Below are positions 36,358 through 45,749 of a stretch of DNA of 64,000 nucleotides, piece after piece. How positions within the stretch are numbered: position 1 is the first letter of the stretch; every line of letters starts with the position of its first letter. Location of the stretch: positions 1 to 64,000 of the forward strand of contig CACZAC010000006.1 of assembly GCA_902779125.1 (NCBI GenBank), given 5' to 3'. A model generated the notes under the pieces. It saw only the letters and a program-made list of their open reading frames with translations. It was not told where the DNA came from and searched no databases. This DNA is from an uncultured Bacteroidales bacterium (lineage in GTDB: Bacteria; Bacteroidota; Bacteroidia; Bacteroidales; Muribaculaceae). Both the position numbers and the translations under genes were made by a program.

Positions 36358-36813
36358 ATGAAACTGATATTTCTTTTATTGACGATACTAGTCGTGGGGG
36401 GCGCCATCGTGTGGCTCATCGACCGCTTGTTTTACCACAAGAATGTGTCCGAAAATGGCGATGAAACCGACGCCAGCGACGACAAGGACGATACGCCGGC
36501 ACAGGGTTGTGCCGACGAGACCTGCGGCCTGCGCAGCATCTGTCCCAGCGAGCAGTTGCTGGAGGGGGCATGCAAGCAGGAGATTACTTACTATGACGAC
36601 GAGGAACTGGACGCCTTCAAGGACCGCGACGAGAACGGTTACAGCCCTGAAGAAGAGGAGCAATGGCGCGACGTGCTCTACACCCTGCAACCCGCTGACC
36701 TGCTAGGTTGGGGACAGAGCATCAAGCACCGCGGACTGGTCATGCCTACTGCAATCCGTGAAGAGTTTTTGCAACTTGCGGCCGAACATAGTGGCAACAG
36801 GGCAATAAAATGA
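36358..36813 (+). CDS. Small membrane-anchored protein upstream of porW
   Basis: This 151-residue protein has one N-terminal membrane helix (LIFLLLTILVVGGAIVWLID), then an acidic linker. A segment with four cysteines (CADETCGLRSIC and GACKQE) could bind metal or form disulfides. The C-terminal part (EEEQWRDVLYTLQPADLLGW) looks conserved among Bacteroidales proteins I have seen labelled hypothetical. A -7-like TATTTTTG lies at 36326-36333. It ends 46 bp before porW and may belong to that unit. Confidence 0.75.
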   Translation: MKLIFLLLTILVVGGAIVWLIDRLFYHKNVSENGDETDASDDKDDTPAQGCADETCGLRSICPSEQLLEGACKQEITYYDDEELDAFKDRDENGYSPEEEEQWRDVLYTLQPADLLGWGQSIKHRGLVMPTAIREEFLQLAAEHSGNRAIK

Positions 36814-36859
36814 CGCCGACTGCGTTTATTAGATACTAAATAGTGAAAACAATCGAAAT

Positions 36860-39800
36860 TTGAACAGGACACGACGATTCATACCACTGATGATTATTGC
36901 GATGCTGGTCACCCTTGCTGCTTGCAGCAACAAGACCAACACCGCCAGATCACGTTTCTGGCAGTCGTTCACGACCAAATACAACGTCTATTACCACGGA
37001 AAAACCAACTACGACGAGCAGATGAAGGCGATGATGGACGCCTACGAGGACGATTACTCGCAGCACCTGTATATGCACCCTGCCGAAGCGCGCTCCAATC
37101 CCAAGGCGCCCCAGCCTTCGGGCAGCTTTGACAAAACCATCGAGAAGATGGAGAAGGCTATCGCCCTGCACTCCATCAAGAAAAAGCCAAAACGTAAGGG
37201 CGGCAAGGACGCCAAAACCCGCGAGTGGATGGCCCGCGACGAGTACAACCCGTTTATCCACAATGCATGGTATCTGCTGGCCAAGTCACAGTACATGAAG
37301 GGTGACTTCCTGGATGCAGCCGCTACTTTCCGCTATATTTCCCGTCATTTCACATGGAAGAAGGACCTGGTGCAGGAATGTCAAGTGCGCGAGGCTCTGT
37401 GTTACTGCGCCCTGGGCTGGACCACCGAAGCCGACAACGTGCTATCACACATCCATCTGGACCAGATTACCAACAAACGTATACGCGCGCTTGCCAATGC
37501 AGCGTTTGCAGATTATTACGTCAAGTCTCAGAAGCCCGAAGAGGCCATTCCATACCTTGCAAAGGCCATCAAGGGCTTCAAGGGCAACAACAAGGTGCGC
37601 ATGAGTTTCCTGCTGGGACAGCTCTATGAGGACGTGGGCGACAAGCATAACGCTTACCTCGCCTACAAGCAGGCAGGCAGCAGCAGCGGTTCAACCTACC
37701 GCACCAAGTTCAACGCCCGCATCAAGCAGAGCGCCGTCTATGAGGGCGCCAACATCGCCAGTGAGGTCAAGGCGCTCAAGCGCATGACCCGCTACGACCG
37801 CAACAAGGACTATCTGGACCAGATTTATTATGCTATTGGCAACCTGTACCTCTCGCATAACGACACCACACGTGCCGTCGAGAACTACAAACTCGCTGCC
37901 GAGAAGAGTACCCGCAACGGCGTAGATAAGGCCATCAGCCAACTCACGCTGGGTGGCATCTATTTCGCACAGCGGCAGTATGACGAGGCACAGCCCTGCT
38001 ATGCCGAGGCCATTCCCCTGATTAATGACGACTACCCCAACTACAAGATGCTCAAGAAACGCAGCGACGTGCTCGATGAACTCGCTGTCTATTCCCAAAA
38101 CGTCACCCTACAGGACTCATTGCTCACACTGGCTGCCATGACGCCCGAAGAGCAGAGAGCCGTCATCGGCAAAATCATCGAGGAACTGAAGAAGAAAGAG
38201 AAAGAGGAAGCCGAGGCTGCCGCCCGCGAGGAATACCTGGCACAACAGAATGCTCAAGGTAGCTCGATTAGTAACCCAAATGATCCTTCCACCCAAATCA
38301 TCAGCAACGACAATTCGTGGTACTTCTATAATACGGCACTCAAGAATGCCGGTAAGACCCAGTTCCAGAAGCAATGGGGAAACCGCAAACTAGAAGATAA
38401 CTGGCGCCGCCGCAACAAGACGACGTTCTCGTTTGAAGACGAAGAGTCAGACAGCGCAATGTCGGAACCCAAAGACAGCGTTCTCGTCGATGCATTGACT
38501 GGTGACACCATCAAGGTGGATAAGGAAGCTCTGAAACGTTCCGAAGATCCGCATTATGAGGAATACTACCTCAAACAGATTCCCAAAACCGAAGAGGAAA
38601 TCCAGTCTGCCCATGATATTATCCAGGAAGGACTGTATAACATGGGTACCATCTTAAAGGACAAGATGGAGGACTATGACGCAGCCGCCTACGAGTTCAG
38701 CCAGTTGCTGGAACGCTATCCCGATAACACCTATCGTCTGGACGTGTTCTATAATATGTACATGATGTATATGCGCAACGGACAGGAGAGCGATGCCGAA
38801 CCCTATCGCGACAGCATCCTCGTCCAGTTCCCGGAATCGAAATACGGTTTGGCGATGCAGGATCCCAATTATCTGGAGAATCTCAAGAATATGACCCGTG
38901 ACCAGGAGAACATGTACGAAAGCGCATACGCCAACTACCTCTCGAACAACCATAGTGAGGTACATGAAGCATACGCCGAGATGATGCGCAAGTACCCGCT
39001 CTCCAAGATCATGCCCAAGTTCATGTTCATCGACGCATTGAGCTACTTGACCGAGAAGAATCACGAGAAGTTCAAGGAGACCCTCAAGGACATGCTACAA
39101 CGATACCCGCAGACCGACATCACGCCCGTGGCATCAGATATTATCAAGCAACTCAACCAGGGACGACGACTCGAAGGCGGCGGCAGCAACGCTCGCGGTA
39201 TGCTGTGGACGACACGACTGAGCAATGACACCACGCCCCAGGCGTTGGAACGCACCTTTACACCCTTTGCCGAGGACAACGACAAGCCACAGGTATTCAT
39301 TCTGCTCTACCCTGCCGACAGCGTGAACAGCAATATGCTGCTCTATGAGGTGGCAAGGCACAATTTCAACTCCTTCAAGGTTAAGGACTATGACATAGAG
39401 CAGATGAACTTCGGCACACTGGGACTGCTCGTGGTCAAGGGCTTGGAGGACTTCAAGGAAGCCATCAATTACCGCACCGTCTTTGAGAAGGACCAGAGCA
39501 TCAGGATTCCGCGACAGGTTCACTATGTCATCATCAGTGTGGATAACTTCAACCTGCTGCTGAACGAGGGACGCACCTTTGAGGATTACTTCAACTACCT
39601 TGAGGAGAAGAACGACAAACAGCATAGTGACCTCGAGATGAAGGAACTCGACGAGGCTGAGAAGAAAGCACAGGCCGAAGCCGATGCACTTGCTGCAGCC
39701 GAACGCGAGAAAGCACGCATCGAGGCCGAACAGCTGGAACGTGAGGCTGCCGAACTCGCTAAGAAGGACGCTGAAGCCAAGGCTATAGAAGAAGCCGAGG

Positions 39801-40735
39801 AGAAAGCACGTCTCGAAGCTGAAGCCGCCGAAAAGGCCCGTCTCGAAGCCGAAGAAAAGGCTCGCATCGAGGCTGAGGAAAAGGCACGTCAGGAGGCTGA
39901 GCGCAAACAAATCAAGGCCGAAGACTACCGCAAGTCGACCAAGTCATCATCGACCCAGCAGACCGACCAGCTCACCAAGGAGCAGGAACGCGAGGAAGAA
40001 AGACACCTCCAGCAGCTGGAACGTGAGGCCAAGGCCCGTGAAAAGGCCGAAAAGAAGCGCCAGAAGGAAATCGAGGACAGCATCAAGAAGGAGCAGAAGC
40101 ACCAGCGCAAACTGAGCCGCATCGCTGAACTCGCTGAGCAAGATTCCATCGAGCAGGCCGAGAAGGAGAAAGAGAAAGAGCGTGACTTCCGCTACAAGTG
40201 GCGTGAAGACTCGGCTAAGGCTGCCTACAAAGCCGCCGAACAGGCTAAGAAAGACGCCAAGAAGGCCAAGGAACAGGCTCGCAAGGACAAGGCGAAAGAA
40301 CGCAAGGAACTCGCTAAGCAACGTGAGCGTGAACGCAAGGAGAAAGCCAAGGAGCGTGAACGTGAACGCAAAGAAAAGCAGAAAGAGCGCAAGGAACAGG
40401 CCAAGGCCCGCGAGCAAGAACGCAAGCAACGGCAGAAAGAGCGTGAGCAAGAACGCAAGGAAAAGGCTGAGCAGCGCAAGCAAGAGGCCAAGGACCGCGA
40501 GCAAGAACGCCAAGAAAAGGCCAACCAGAAGAAAGACAAAGACAAGGCCGAAGGCAAGGCTAGTGACAAAGACAAAGGCAAGGCCAATGACAACACCCAG
40601 TCCAGCCAATCCGCCCAGTCCAGTCAGTCCAGTCAATCCAGCCAATCCACTCAGGCCAGCCCTGATGACGACAAGCCGTCAAAGCAGGACAAGCCCAGCC
40701 AGCGCTCTGTCAGACCCAACAAGAAAAACGATTAA
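36860..40735 (+). CDS. porW: Type IX secretion lipoprotein PorW/SprE
   Basis: This 1291-residue lipoprotein has lipobox LVTLAACS followed by SRFWQSFTTKYNVYYHGKTN, the typical PorW/SprE start. TPR-type repeats follow (FIHNAWYLLAKSQYMKGDFL, YLDQIYYAIGNLYLSHND). From about residue 925 a long charged helical tail of Glu/Lys/Arg-Ala repeats begins, ending in a Ser/Gln-rich stretch. This is much longer than I expect for the family. The start is TTG: an in-frame stop lies at 36830 and the first ATG would remove the basic n-region. PorW links the type IX motor or translocon to cargo delivery. porX follows directly. Confidence 0.9.
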   Translation: MNRTRRFIPLMIIAMLVTLAACSNKTNTARSRFWQSFTTKYNVYYHGKTNYDEQMKAMMDAYEDDYSQHLYMHPAEARSNPKAPQPSGSFDKTIEKMEKAIALHSIKKKPKRKGGKDAKTREWMARDEYNPFIHNAWYLLAKSQYMKGDFLDAAATFRYISRHFTWKKDLVQECQVREALCYCALGWTTEADNVLSHIHLDQITNKRIRALANAAFADYYVKSQKPEEAIPYLAKAIKGFKGNNKVRMSFLLGQLYEDVGDKHNAYLAYKQAGSSSGSTYRTKFNARIKQSAVYEGANIASEVKALKRMTRYDRNKDYLDQIYYAIGNLYLSHNDTTRAVENYKLAAEKSTRNGVDKAISQLTLGGIYFAQRQYDEAQPCYAEAIPLINDDYPNYKMLKKRSDVLDELAVYSQNVTLQDSLLTLAAMTPEEQRAVIGKIIEELKKKEKEEAEAAAREEYLAQQNAQGSSISNPNDPSTQIISNDNSWYFYNTALKNAGKTQFQKQWGNRKLEDNWRRRNKTTFSFEDEESDSAMSEPKDSVLVDALTGDTIKVDKEALKRSEDPHYEEYYLKQIPKTEEEIQSAHDIIQEGLYNMGTILKDKMEDYDAAAYEFSQLLERYPDNTYRLDVFYNMYMMYMRNGQESDAEPYRDSILVQFPESKYGLAMQDPNYLENLKNMTRDQENMYESAYANYLSNNHSEVHEAYAEMMRKYPLSKIMPKFMFIDALSYLTEKNHEKFKETLKDMLQRYPQTDITPVASDIIKQLNQGRRLEGGGSNARGMLWTTRLSNDTTPQALERTFTPFAEDNDKPQVFILLYPADSVNSNMLLYEVARHNFNSFKVKDYDIEQMNFGTLGLLVVKGLEDFKEAINYRTVFEKDQSIRIPRQVHYVIISVDNFNLLLNEGRTFEDYFNYLEEKNDKQHSDLEMKELDEAEKKAQAEADALAAAEREKARIEAEQLEREAAELAKKDAEAKAIEEAEEKARLEAEAAEKARLEAEEKARIEAEEKARQEAERKQIKAEDYRKSTKSSSTQQTDQLTKEQEREEERHLQQLEREAKAREKAEKKRQKEIEDSIKKEQKHQRKLSRIAELAEQDSIEQAEKEKEKERDFRYKWREDSAKAAYKAAEQAKKDAKKAKEQARKDKAKERKELAKQRERERKEKAKERERERKEKQKERKEQAKAREQERKQRQKEREQERKEKAEQRKQEAKDREQERQEKANQKKDKDKAEGKASDKDKGKANDNTQSSQSAQSSQSSQSSQSTQASPDDDKPSKQDKPSQRSVRPNKKND

Positions 40736-40759
40736 TACAATAAAAGCAAAACAAACCGC

Positions 40760-42304
40760 ATGAGTAAAGAAAGAATATTGTGGGCCGACGATGAGATTGA
40801 TCTGTTGAAACCCCACATTCTGTTCCTTGAGAACAAGGGATATGAAGTTGAAACCGTTACCAACGGCCGCGATGCACTCGATGCACTGGGCACACAGATT
40901 TTCAACCTCATCATCCTCGACGAGAACATGCCGGGCATCAGTGGACTGGAAGCCCTGCAGCGCATCAAAATCCTGCAGCCCAATGTTCCCGTCATCATGA
41001 TTACCAAGAGCGAGGAAGAGGATATCATGAACCAGGCCATCGGCAGCGAGATTGCCGACTACCTGATTAAGCCCGTCAATCCCATGCAGATTCTGCTGTC
41101 CATCAAGAAGAACCTGCACAGCGACGCCCTCATCACCGAGAAAGTCACTGGCGATTACAGGCAGGAATTCATGCGCATCAGCCAGATGATCAGTTCGGCG
41201 CAGACCATCGAGGACTGGTATGAACTCTACACCACCCTCGTCCACTGGGAACTCACCCTCTCCAATGCCGACACCAACATGGACGAGATGCTGCGTATGC
41301 AGAAGGTGGAAGCCAACAGCGCCTTTGCCAAGTTCGTCAAGCGCAACTATGAGAACTGGCTCACACAGCCCGAACATCCCCTGCGCAGCAATGAGGTCTT
41401 CAAGACCAAGGTGCTGCCGTTGCTCGACAACCAGGAGAAAGTCTGCTTCGTGGTCATTGACAACTTCAGGTTGGACCAGTGGAGGACCGTCAGCCCCCTG
41501 CTTGCCGATATCTACAATGTCGAGAGCGAGGAGTTGTACACCGCCATCCTGCCCACGGCAACACAGTATGCCCGCAACGCCATCTTCTCGGGACTCATGC
41601 CTGTTGACATCGAGAAGATGTTCCCCGACCTGTGGGTTGACGAAGAGAGCGAGGAAGGCAAGAACCTGAACGAGGCTCCGCTCATCCAGACCCTGCTCGA
41701 CCGCTATCGCCGCAAGATTCACTTCTCCTACAGCAAGATGAACGACAGCGCTGCCGGCGAGAAGCTGATGCAGAACTTCGGCATGTTCAAGAACTACGAA
41801 CTGAATGTGCTGGTGTTCAACTTTGTGGATATGCTGTCCCACGCACGCACCGAGTCCAAGATGATTCGCGAACTTGCCAACTCAGACGAAGCCTACCGCT
41901 CGCTCACCGAGTCCTGGTTCAAGAATTCCAATGTCCTCGAGATTTTCAAGCTCATGGCACAGAACGGTTACAAAATCGTGCTCACTACCGACCACGGCAC
42001 CATCAAGGTGGACCGTCCCATCAACGTCATCGGCGACAAGAACCTCAACACCAACCTGCGCTACAAGGTGGGCAAGAGCCTGTCCTACAACAGCAAGCAG
42101 GTCTATGAGATTAAGCAGCCCAAGCGTGTAGGCCTGCCCACTCCCAACATCTCGAGCACCTACATCTTCGCGATGAACCGTGACTTCTTCGCTTATCCCA
42201 ACAACTACAACTACTACGTATCCTACTATAACGACACGTTCCAGCACGGCGGCATTTCGATGGAAGAGATGCTCGTGCCCATCGTGACGCTATCACCCAA
42301 GTAA
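40760..42304 (+). CDS. porX: Type IX secretion regulator PorX (response regulator with PglZ domain)
   Basis: This 514-residue protein begins with a receiver domain (ILWADDEIDLLKPHI, phosphoacceptor Asp54 in IILDENMPG, Lys in YLIKPVNP). The larger C-terminal part is the PglZ/alkaline-phosphatase-like domain with PTATQYARNAIFSG (nucleophile region, about 265-277) and TTDHGTIKV. This layout and length match PorX, which with PorY controls type IX secretion genes in Porphyromonas. It starts 24 bp after porW, so both secretion components are probably one unit. Confidence 0.95.
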   Translation: MSKERILWADDEIDLLKPHILFLENKGYEVETVTNGRDALDALGTQIFNLIILDENMPGISGLEALQRIKILQPNVPVIMITKSEEEDIMNQAIGSEIADYLIKPVNPMQILLSIKKNLHSDALITEKVTGDYRQEFMRISQMISSAQTIEDWYELYTTLVHWELTLSNADTNMDEMLRMQKVEANSAFAKFVKRNYENWLTQPEHPLRSNEVFKTKVLPLLDNQEKVCFVVIDNFRLDQWRTVSPLLADIYNVESEELYTAILPTATQYARNAIFSGLMPVDIEKMFPDLWVDEESEEGKNLNEAPLIQTLLDRYRRKIHFSYSKMNDSAAGEKLMQNFGMFKNYELNVLVFNFVDMLSHARTESKMIRELANSDEAYRSLTESWFKNSNVLEIFKLMAQNGYKIVLTTDHGTIKVDRPINVIGDKNLNTNLRYKVGKSLSYNSKQVYEIKQPKRVGLPTPNISSTYIFAMNRDFFAYPNNYNYYVSYYNDTFQHGGISMEEMLVPIVTLSPK

Positions 42305-42307
42305 TGA

Positions 42308-42333
42308 TTCATGTTTCGTGGCCGAAACATGAA
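42308..42333. terminator. Hairpin after porX
   Basis: TTCATGTTTCG pairs perfectly with CGAAACATGAA around a four-base loop. No T run follows. It abuts a TTTAGAG word array. Confidence 0.5.
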
Positions 42334-42362
42334 GTTTAGAGTTTAGGGTTTAGAGTTTAGAG
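42334..42362. repeat. TTTAGAG word array
   Basis: Four near-tandem GTTTAGAG/GTTTAGGG words between porX and tsaE. The same word follows the GCTCGC element at 45686-45702. Confidence 0.6.
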
Positions 42363-42396
42363 ATATTTTCTTAATGCGCTATAAATCAACAATATA

Positions 42397-42846
42397 ATGA
42401 AAGAAAACAAGATTATCGAGATAGCCATTCCCAATCTGGAAGCCCTCGAAGAGGCAGCCTACAAGTTCATGACCGAAATGGGCGACCTGACGGTCTATGC
42501 CTTCTATGGCGAAATGGGTGCCGGCAAGACCACATTCATCAATGCGCTGTGTAAACAACTGGGCGTCGAGAGCGATGTGACCAACTCCCCCTCGTTTGCC
42601 ATCATCAACGAGTACCGCAGCGACACCACCGCCGAACTCATTTACCACTTCGACTGCTACCGCCTGGAGAAGGAGGAAGAGGCCGTTGACCTGGGTGCCG
42701 AGGACTACTTCGGCAGCGGAGCCCTGTGCTTCATCGAGTGGCCCGAGCGCATCGACGGTCTGTTGCCCGACGATACCGTGCGCGTGGACATCACCGTCAA
42801 CGACGATGAGAGCCGCACGCTCAAGATGACCTTCCCCAACGTCTGA
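42397..42846 (+). CDS. tsaE: tRNA threonylcarbamoyladenosine biosynthesis ATPase TsaE
   Basis: This 149-residue ATPase assists the TsaB-TsaD complex in making t6A37 on ANN-decoding tRNAs. It shows the P-loop [17 protein letters not shown], then [12 protein letters not shown] and FDCYRL, all typical of the family. birA starts 12 bp downstream. Confidence 0.95.
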   Translation: MKENKIIEIAIPNLEALEEAAYKFMTEMGDLTVYAFYGEMGAGKTTFINALCKQLGVESDVTNSPSFAIINEYRSDTTAELIYHFDCYRLEKEEEAVDLGAEDYFGSGALCFIEWPERIDGLLPDDTVRVDITVNDDESRTLKMTFPNV

Positions 42847-42858
42847 AACACTGCCGTC

Positions 42859-43611
42859 ATGCCACACTACATCAAGGTCAGCCAGACGGCAAGCACCAAC
42901 ACTTACCTGTCCCGCTTGGCAGCCACGCTGCCAGGCGGTACGGTCATTTATACCCCCAGCCAGACTGCTGGACGCGGTCAGAAGGGCAATTCCTGGGAGA
43001 GCGAGGACGGCAAGAACCTCACTTTCTCAATGCTCCTCAAGCGACCACCCGTCAAGGCCCGCGACCAGTTCTACCTGAGCGAGGCGGCAGCGCTGGCTGT
43101 CGTCGAGGCACTGAGCACCGAGGCTGGCGAAGGTTTCACCGTCAAGTGGCCCAACGACGTCTATTGGCGTGACAAGAAGGTCTGCGGCATGCTTATCGAG
43201 AGTTCGCTCGACGGCAGCAATATTGCCCACAGCATTGTGGGCATCGGCATCAACGTCAACCAGGAGCGCTTCTTGAGCGATGCGCCCAACCCGGTCTCAC
43301 TCATCAATATCACAGGCCGTGAGCACGACCTGATGGCGCTGCTGAAACGCGTCTGTTCACGCATCGAGCAACTGACAGATGGACTTGCCGACGACAATGC
43401 CCGCAACGACCTGCACGAGCGCTACATGGCTGCACTCTACCGCAATGACGGCGAGTTGCACCCCTACGAGGACGCCAGTGGCAACCGTTTCAATGCCAAC
43501 GTGGCATGTATCGCCCCCGACGGCACTCTCACCCTGCGCCACGAGGACGGCACTACCCACGACTACCTCTTCAAGGAAGTCAAGCACATCATCAACGAAG
43601 TAGTCCTGTAA
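42859..43611 (+). CDS. birA: Biotin-protein ligase
   Basis: This 250-residue enzyme attaches biotin to carboxylase carrier domains. It has the biotinoyl-AMP loop in AGRGQKGNSWES, the lysine motif VKWPNDVYWRDKKVCGMLIE and GIGINVNQ. A small C-terminal SH3-like domain follows. No N-terminal winged helix is present, so it is a ligase without repressor function. It is in a unit with tsaE. Confidence 0.93.
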   Translation: MPHYIKVSQTASTNTYLSRLAATLPGGTVIYTPSQTAGRGQKGNSWESEDGKNLTFSMLLKRPPVKARDQFYLSEAAALAVVEALSTEAGEGFTVKWPNDVYWRDKKVCGMLIESSLDGSNIAHSIVGIGINVNQERFLSDAPNPVSLINITGREHDLMALLKRVCSRIEQLTDGLADDNARNDLHERYMAALYRNDGELHPYEDASGNRFNANVACIAPDGTLTLRHEDGTTHDYLFKEVKHIINEVVL

Positions 43612-43750
43612 ATAAAAAACTACGAATTACGCGAATTAAACAAAGGCTACGCAACGGATGCCTAATCCTGTCAATCCGTTTAATTCGCCGACAATAAAGA
43701 AGAATGTGGATACCAATTGGTATAATTAGCGTAATTCGTAGTTTATAAAT
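43612..43750. repeat. Palindromic intergenic element C
   Basis: The outer arms around 43617-43638 (AAACTACGAATTACGCGAAT) and 43722-43743 are inverted repeats with one mismatch in the 22-bp core. Inside, GCGAATTAAAC (43631-43641) also pairs with GTTTAATTCGC (43678-43688), and AACGGAT (43653-43659) pairs with ATCCGTT. The 43631-43641 segment cannot use both partners at once. Confidence 0.8.
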
Positions 43751-43759
43751 AACAAAAAT

Positions 43760-44302
43760 ATGAAGATTGTCGTTTATTGCAGTTCCATGGAGGGACTGGA
43801 GAAGAAATACCAGCAACTGGCCGCCGCCCTAGGTACATGGATTGGCCAGAACGGCCATACGTTGCTCTATGGCGGCTCCAACGCTGGCCTGATGCACATC
43901 ACCGCTGCCGCCGTTCATGAAGCTGGTGGCCACGTCATCGGCGTCATTCCCGAGATGTTCAGGCACCGCATTGACCCCTTGTGTGACGAGGTAGTCTATA
44001 CCGCCAATCTGGGCGACCGCAAGCAATACATGATTGAGCATGGTGACGTGTTCGTCATCCAGCCTGGCGGCATCGGCACCATCGACGAGTGGATGTCTAC
44101 CCTCGCCGTCATGACCATCGGCAATGACGACACACGCCCCGTCATCGTCGCCAACCTCGACGGCATGTACGATGCCACCATCCAACAACTTGCTGACCTC
44201 ACACGCACCCCTTTCGCCCGCGGCAAGAACCTCTCCTGCACCCTCGTCGCCCGCACCACGACCGAACTCCTCTCCACCCTAGCCACCCTAACCTCACGCT
44301 AA
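43760..44302 (+). CDS. LOG-family (TIGR00730-type) Rossmann protein
   Basis: This 180-residue protein has the family signatures LLYGGSNAGLMHITAAAV and QPGGIGTIDEW. Most studied members are nucleoside-5'-monophosphate phosphoribohydrolases that release cytokinin-like bases. The physiological role in gut bacteria is unclear. The palindromic element C fills the leader before its ATG. Confidence 0.9.
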   Translation: MKIVVYCSSMEGLEKKYQQLAAALGTWIGQNGHTLLYGGSNAGLMHITAAAVHEAGGHVIGVIPEMFRHRIDPLCDEVVYTANLGDRKQYMIEHGDVFVIQPGGIGTIDEWMSTLAVMTIGNDDTRPVIVANLDGMYDATIQQLADLTRTPFARGKNLSCTLVARTTTELLSTLATLTSR

Positions 44303-44487
44303 GCCACTAAGCCGCTATGGTTTATGATTGACTTGACTGACAAAAAATCATACGCCTATCGGAAAAGTCAAACAGGAAGCAGCACCCATCAATCGTTAAA
44401 GAAATGTTAATATGACAGGGGCGAATGATTTTAAATGAAATAATAATACCTTTGTAATCTAAATACACTTTCTAATACGGTAAATTT

Positions 44488-45516
44488 ATGAAACGAATCA
44501 CTTTTATGCTGGCGATGCTGGTGATGCTGGCACTGATGGGATGCAAGGATAGCAAGGATAGCAATGACGAGCCCGATTACAACAAGCCACCTCGCATCTA
44601 CATGGCAATCAACGATCGCTATGTGTTTGACATCGAGGGGAACGCCATCTATGAATGCCCTAGGAACTCCTACATCATCAAACTGGCCAGTGAAGGCAAG
44701 GACTGGTATGCCGTCAGATCAAGGCATGTTGATAATAATACCGTGCTCTATGAAGTGTTGAAAAACGGTATGGTACAGTTCCAGACACCCTACTGGATCG
44801 AGAGCATGTGTGTCGAGAACGGCGATGTCTATACGTTACAGCTGGATGAAAGTGAGTCCATCGACTATTACTTAATATATAAGAATGACCAGCAGCTTTA
44901 TAAATATGATGCTCACGACTACAATTTCCTGTATAATTCGTTTGACGTGGTGGATGGACATCTTGTAGCAGGCATTGGTTCTTGGAACCCTCCCACCTAT
45001 TGGATAGACGGCAATAAACTTACGTTAGACATAGGTAACCTTACATCCTACCAGGCGACTCTGAAAGCCTATGCAAGAGAGGGGGCTGAAGATTTGTTTG
45101 TCGTTGGTGATAATTCATATAGGCATTGGTATCAATTCAAAGGACAATTCCATGAACTCCCATCCGACATCGATGTGATACAAGCGATGATGGTCGATGG
45201 CATCCCTTACATATTGGCAAAAAATGATATTGAGGAACAGGATTTGCTGTACATCAATGGAGTTGAATACCCCCTCATTACACCTCATACGGACTACGAG
45301 TTTGTGTGGTGGCGTGGGTTGATGCGGGGTTATGGAAATGATGTGTATGTACTCATCACAACTACAGGAAATATACATTCTCAAATCTACAAGCGCAATG
45401 AGCCCATCAACATGAGCGCACACATTGAGTCGAAAGATGTATATGGTAATGAAGAGCATGAAGTGCCCTTGAGCGACTGCTCCATTACTGACTTCATCGT
45501 CTTGCCTCCCCAATAA
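44488..45516 (+). CDS. Lipoprotein of unknown function
   Basis: This 342-residue protein has a signal peptide and lipobox LALMGCKDS. The mature part is beta-rich with recurring short motifs (YIKLASEGKDWYAV, YLIYKNDQQLYKYD, YWIDGNKLTLDIGN). These suggest a beta-propeller made of weak repeats with small DGN/KNG turns. No enzyme motif is seen. The -7 element TACCTTTG at 44447-44454 is plausible, but no TTG is found at -33. Confidence 0.75.
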   Translation: MKRITFMLAMLVMLALMGCKDSKDSNDEPDYNKPPRIYMAINDRYVFDIEGNAIYECPRNSYIIKLASEGKDWYAVRSRHVDNNTVLYEVLKNGMVQFQTPYWIESMCVENGDVYTLQLDESESIDYYLIYKNDQQLYKYDAHDYNFLYNSFDVVDGHLVAGIGSWNPPTYWIDGNKLTLDIGNLTSYQATLKAYAREGAEDLFVVGDNSYRHWYQFKGQFHELPSDIDVIQAMMVDGIPYILAKNDIEEQDLLYINGVEYPLITPHTDYEFVWWRGLMRGYGNDVYVLITTTGNIHSQIYKRNEPINMSAHIESKDVYGNEEHEVPLSDCSITDFIVLPPQ

Positions 45517-45670
45517 GGGTAAAATAGGGACAATTCTTTTGATGTGATTTTTCCTCGGAAAATTAGGACGGCTCGACACGTTAAAAAGCAGGCTTTCTCC
45601 TTATTTGGATTGCCGAGTGGACTATACTTTCGGAGGCATCGGCACACTGACCTCACACTAAGCTTTTTAT

Positions 45671-45741
45671 GCTCGCTGTGCTCGCAGTTTAGAGTTTAGA
45701 GAGGCTTATGCATTGTAGGAGGTATCGCCTTGGCGTAGCCA
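45671..45741. repeat. Intergenic word-repeat element
   Basis: GCTCGCTGTGCTCGCAGTTT is followed by AGAGTTTAGAG words. At the far end is TCGCCTTGGCGTAGCC, the complement of GGCTACGCCAAGGCGA. Relatives of that last word are at 58751-58775 and, inside a gene, at 50885-50909. Confidence 0.6.
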
Positions 45742-45749
45742 ATTCCATT

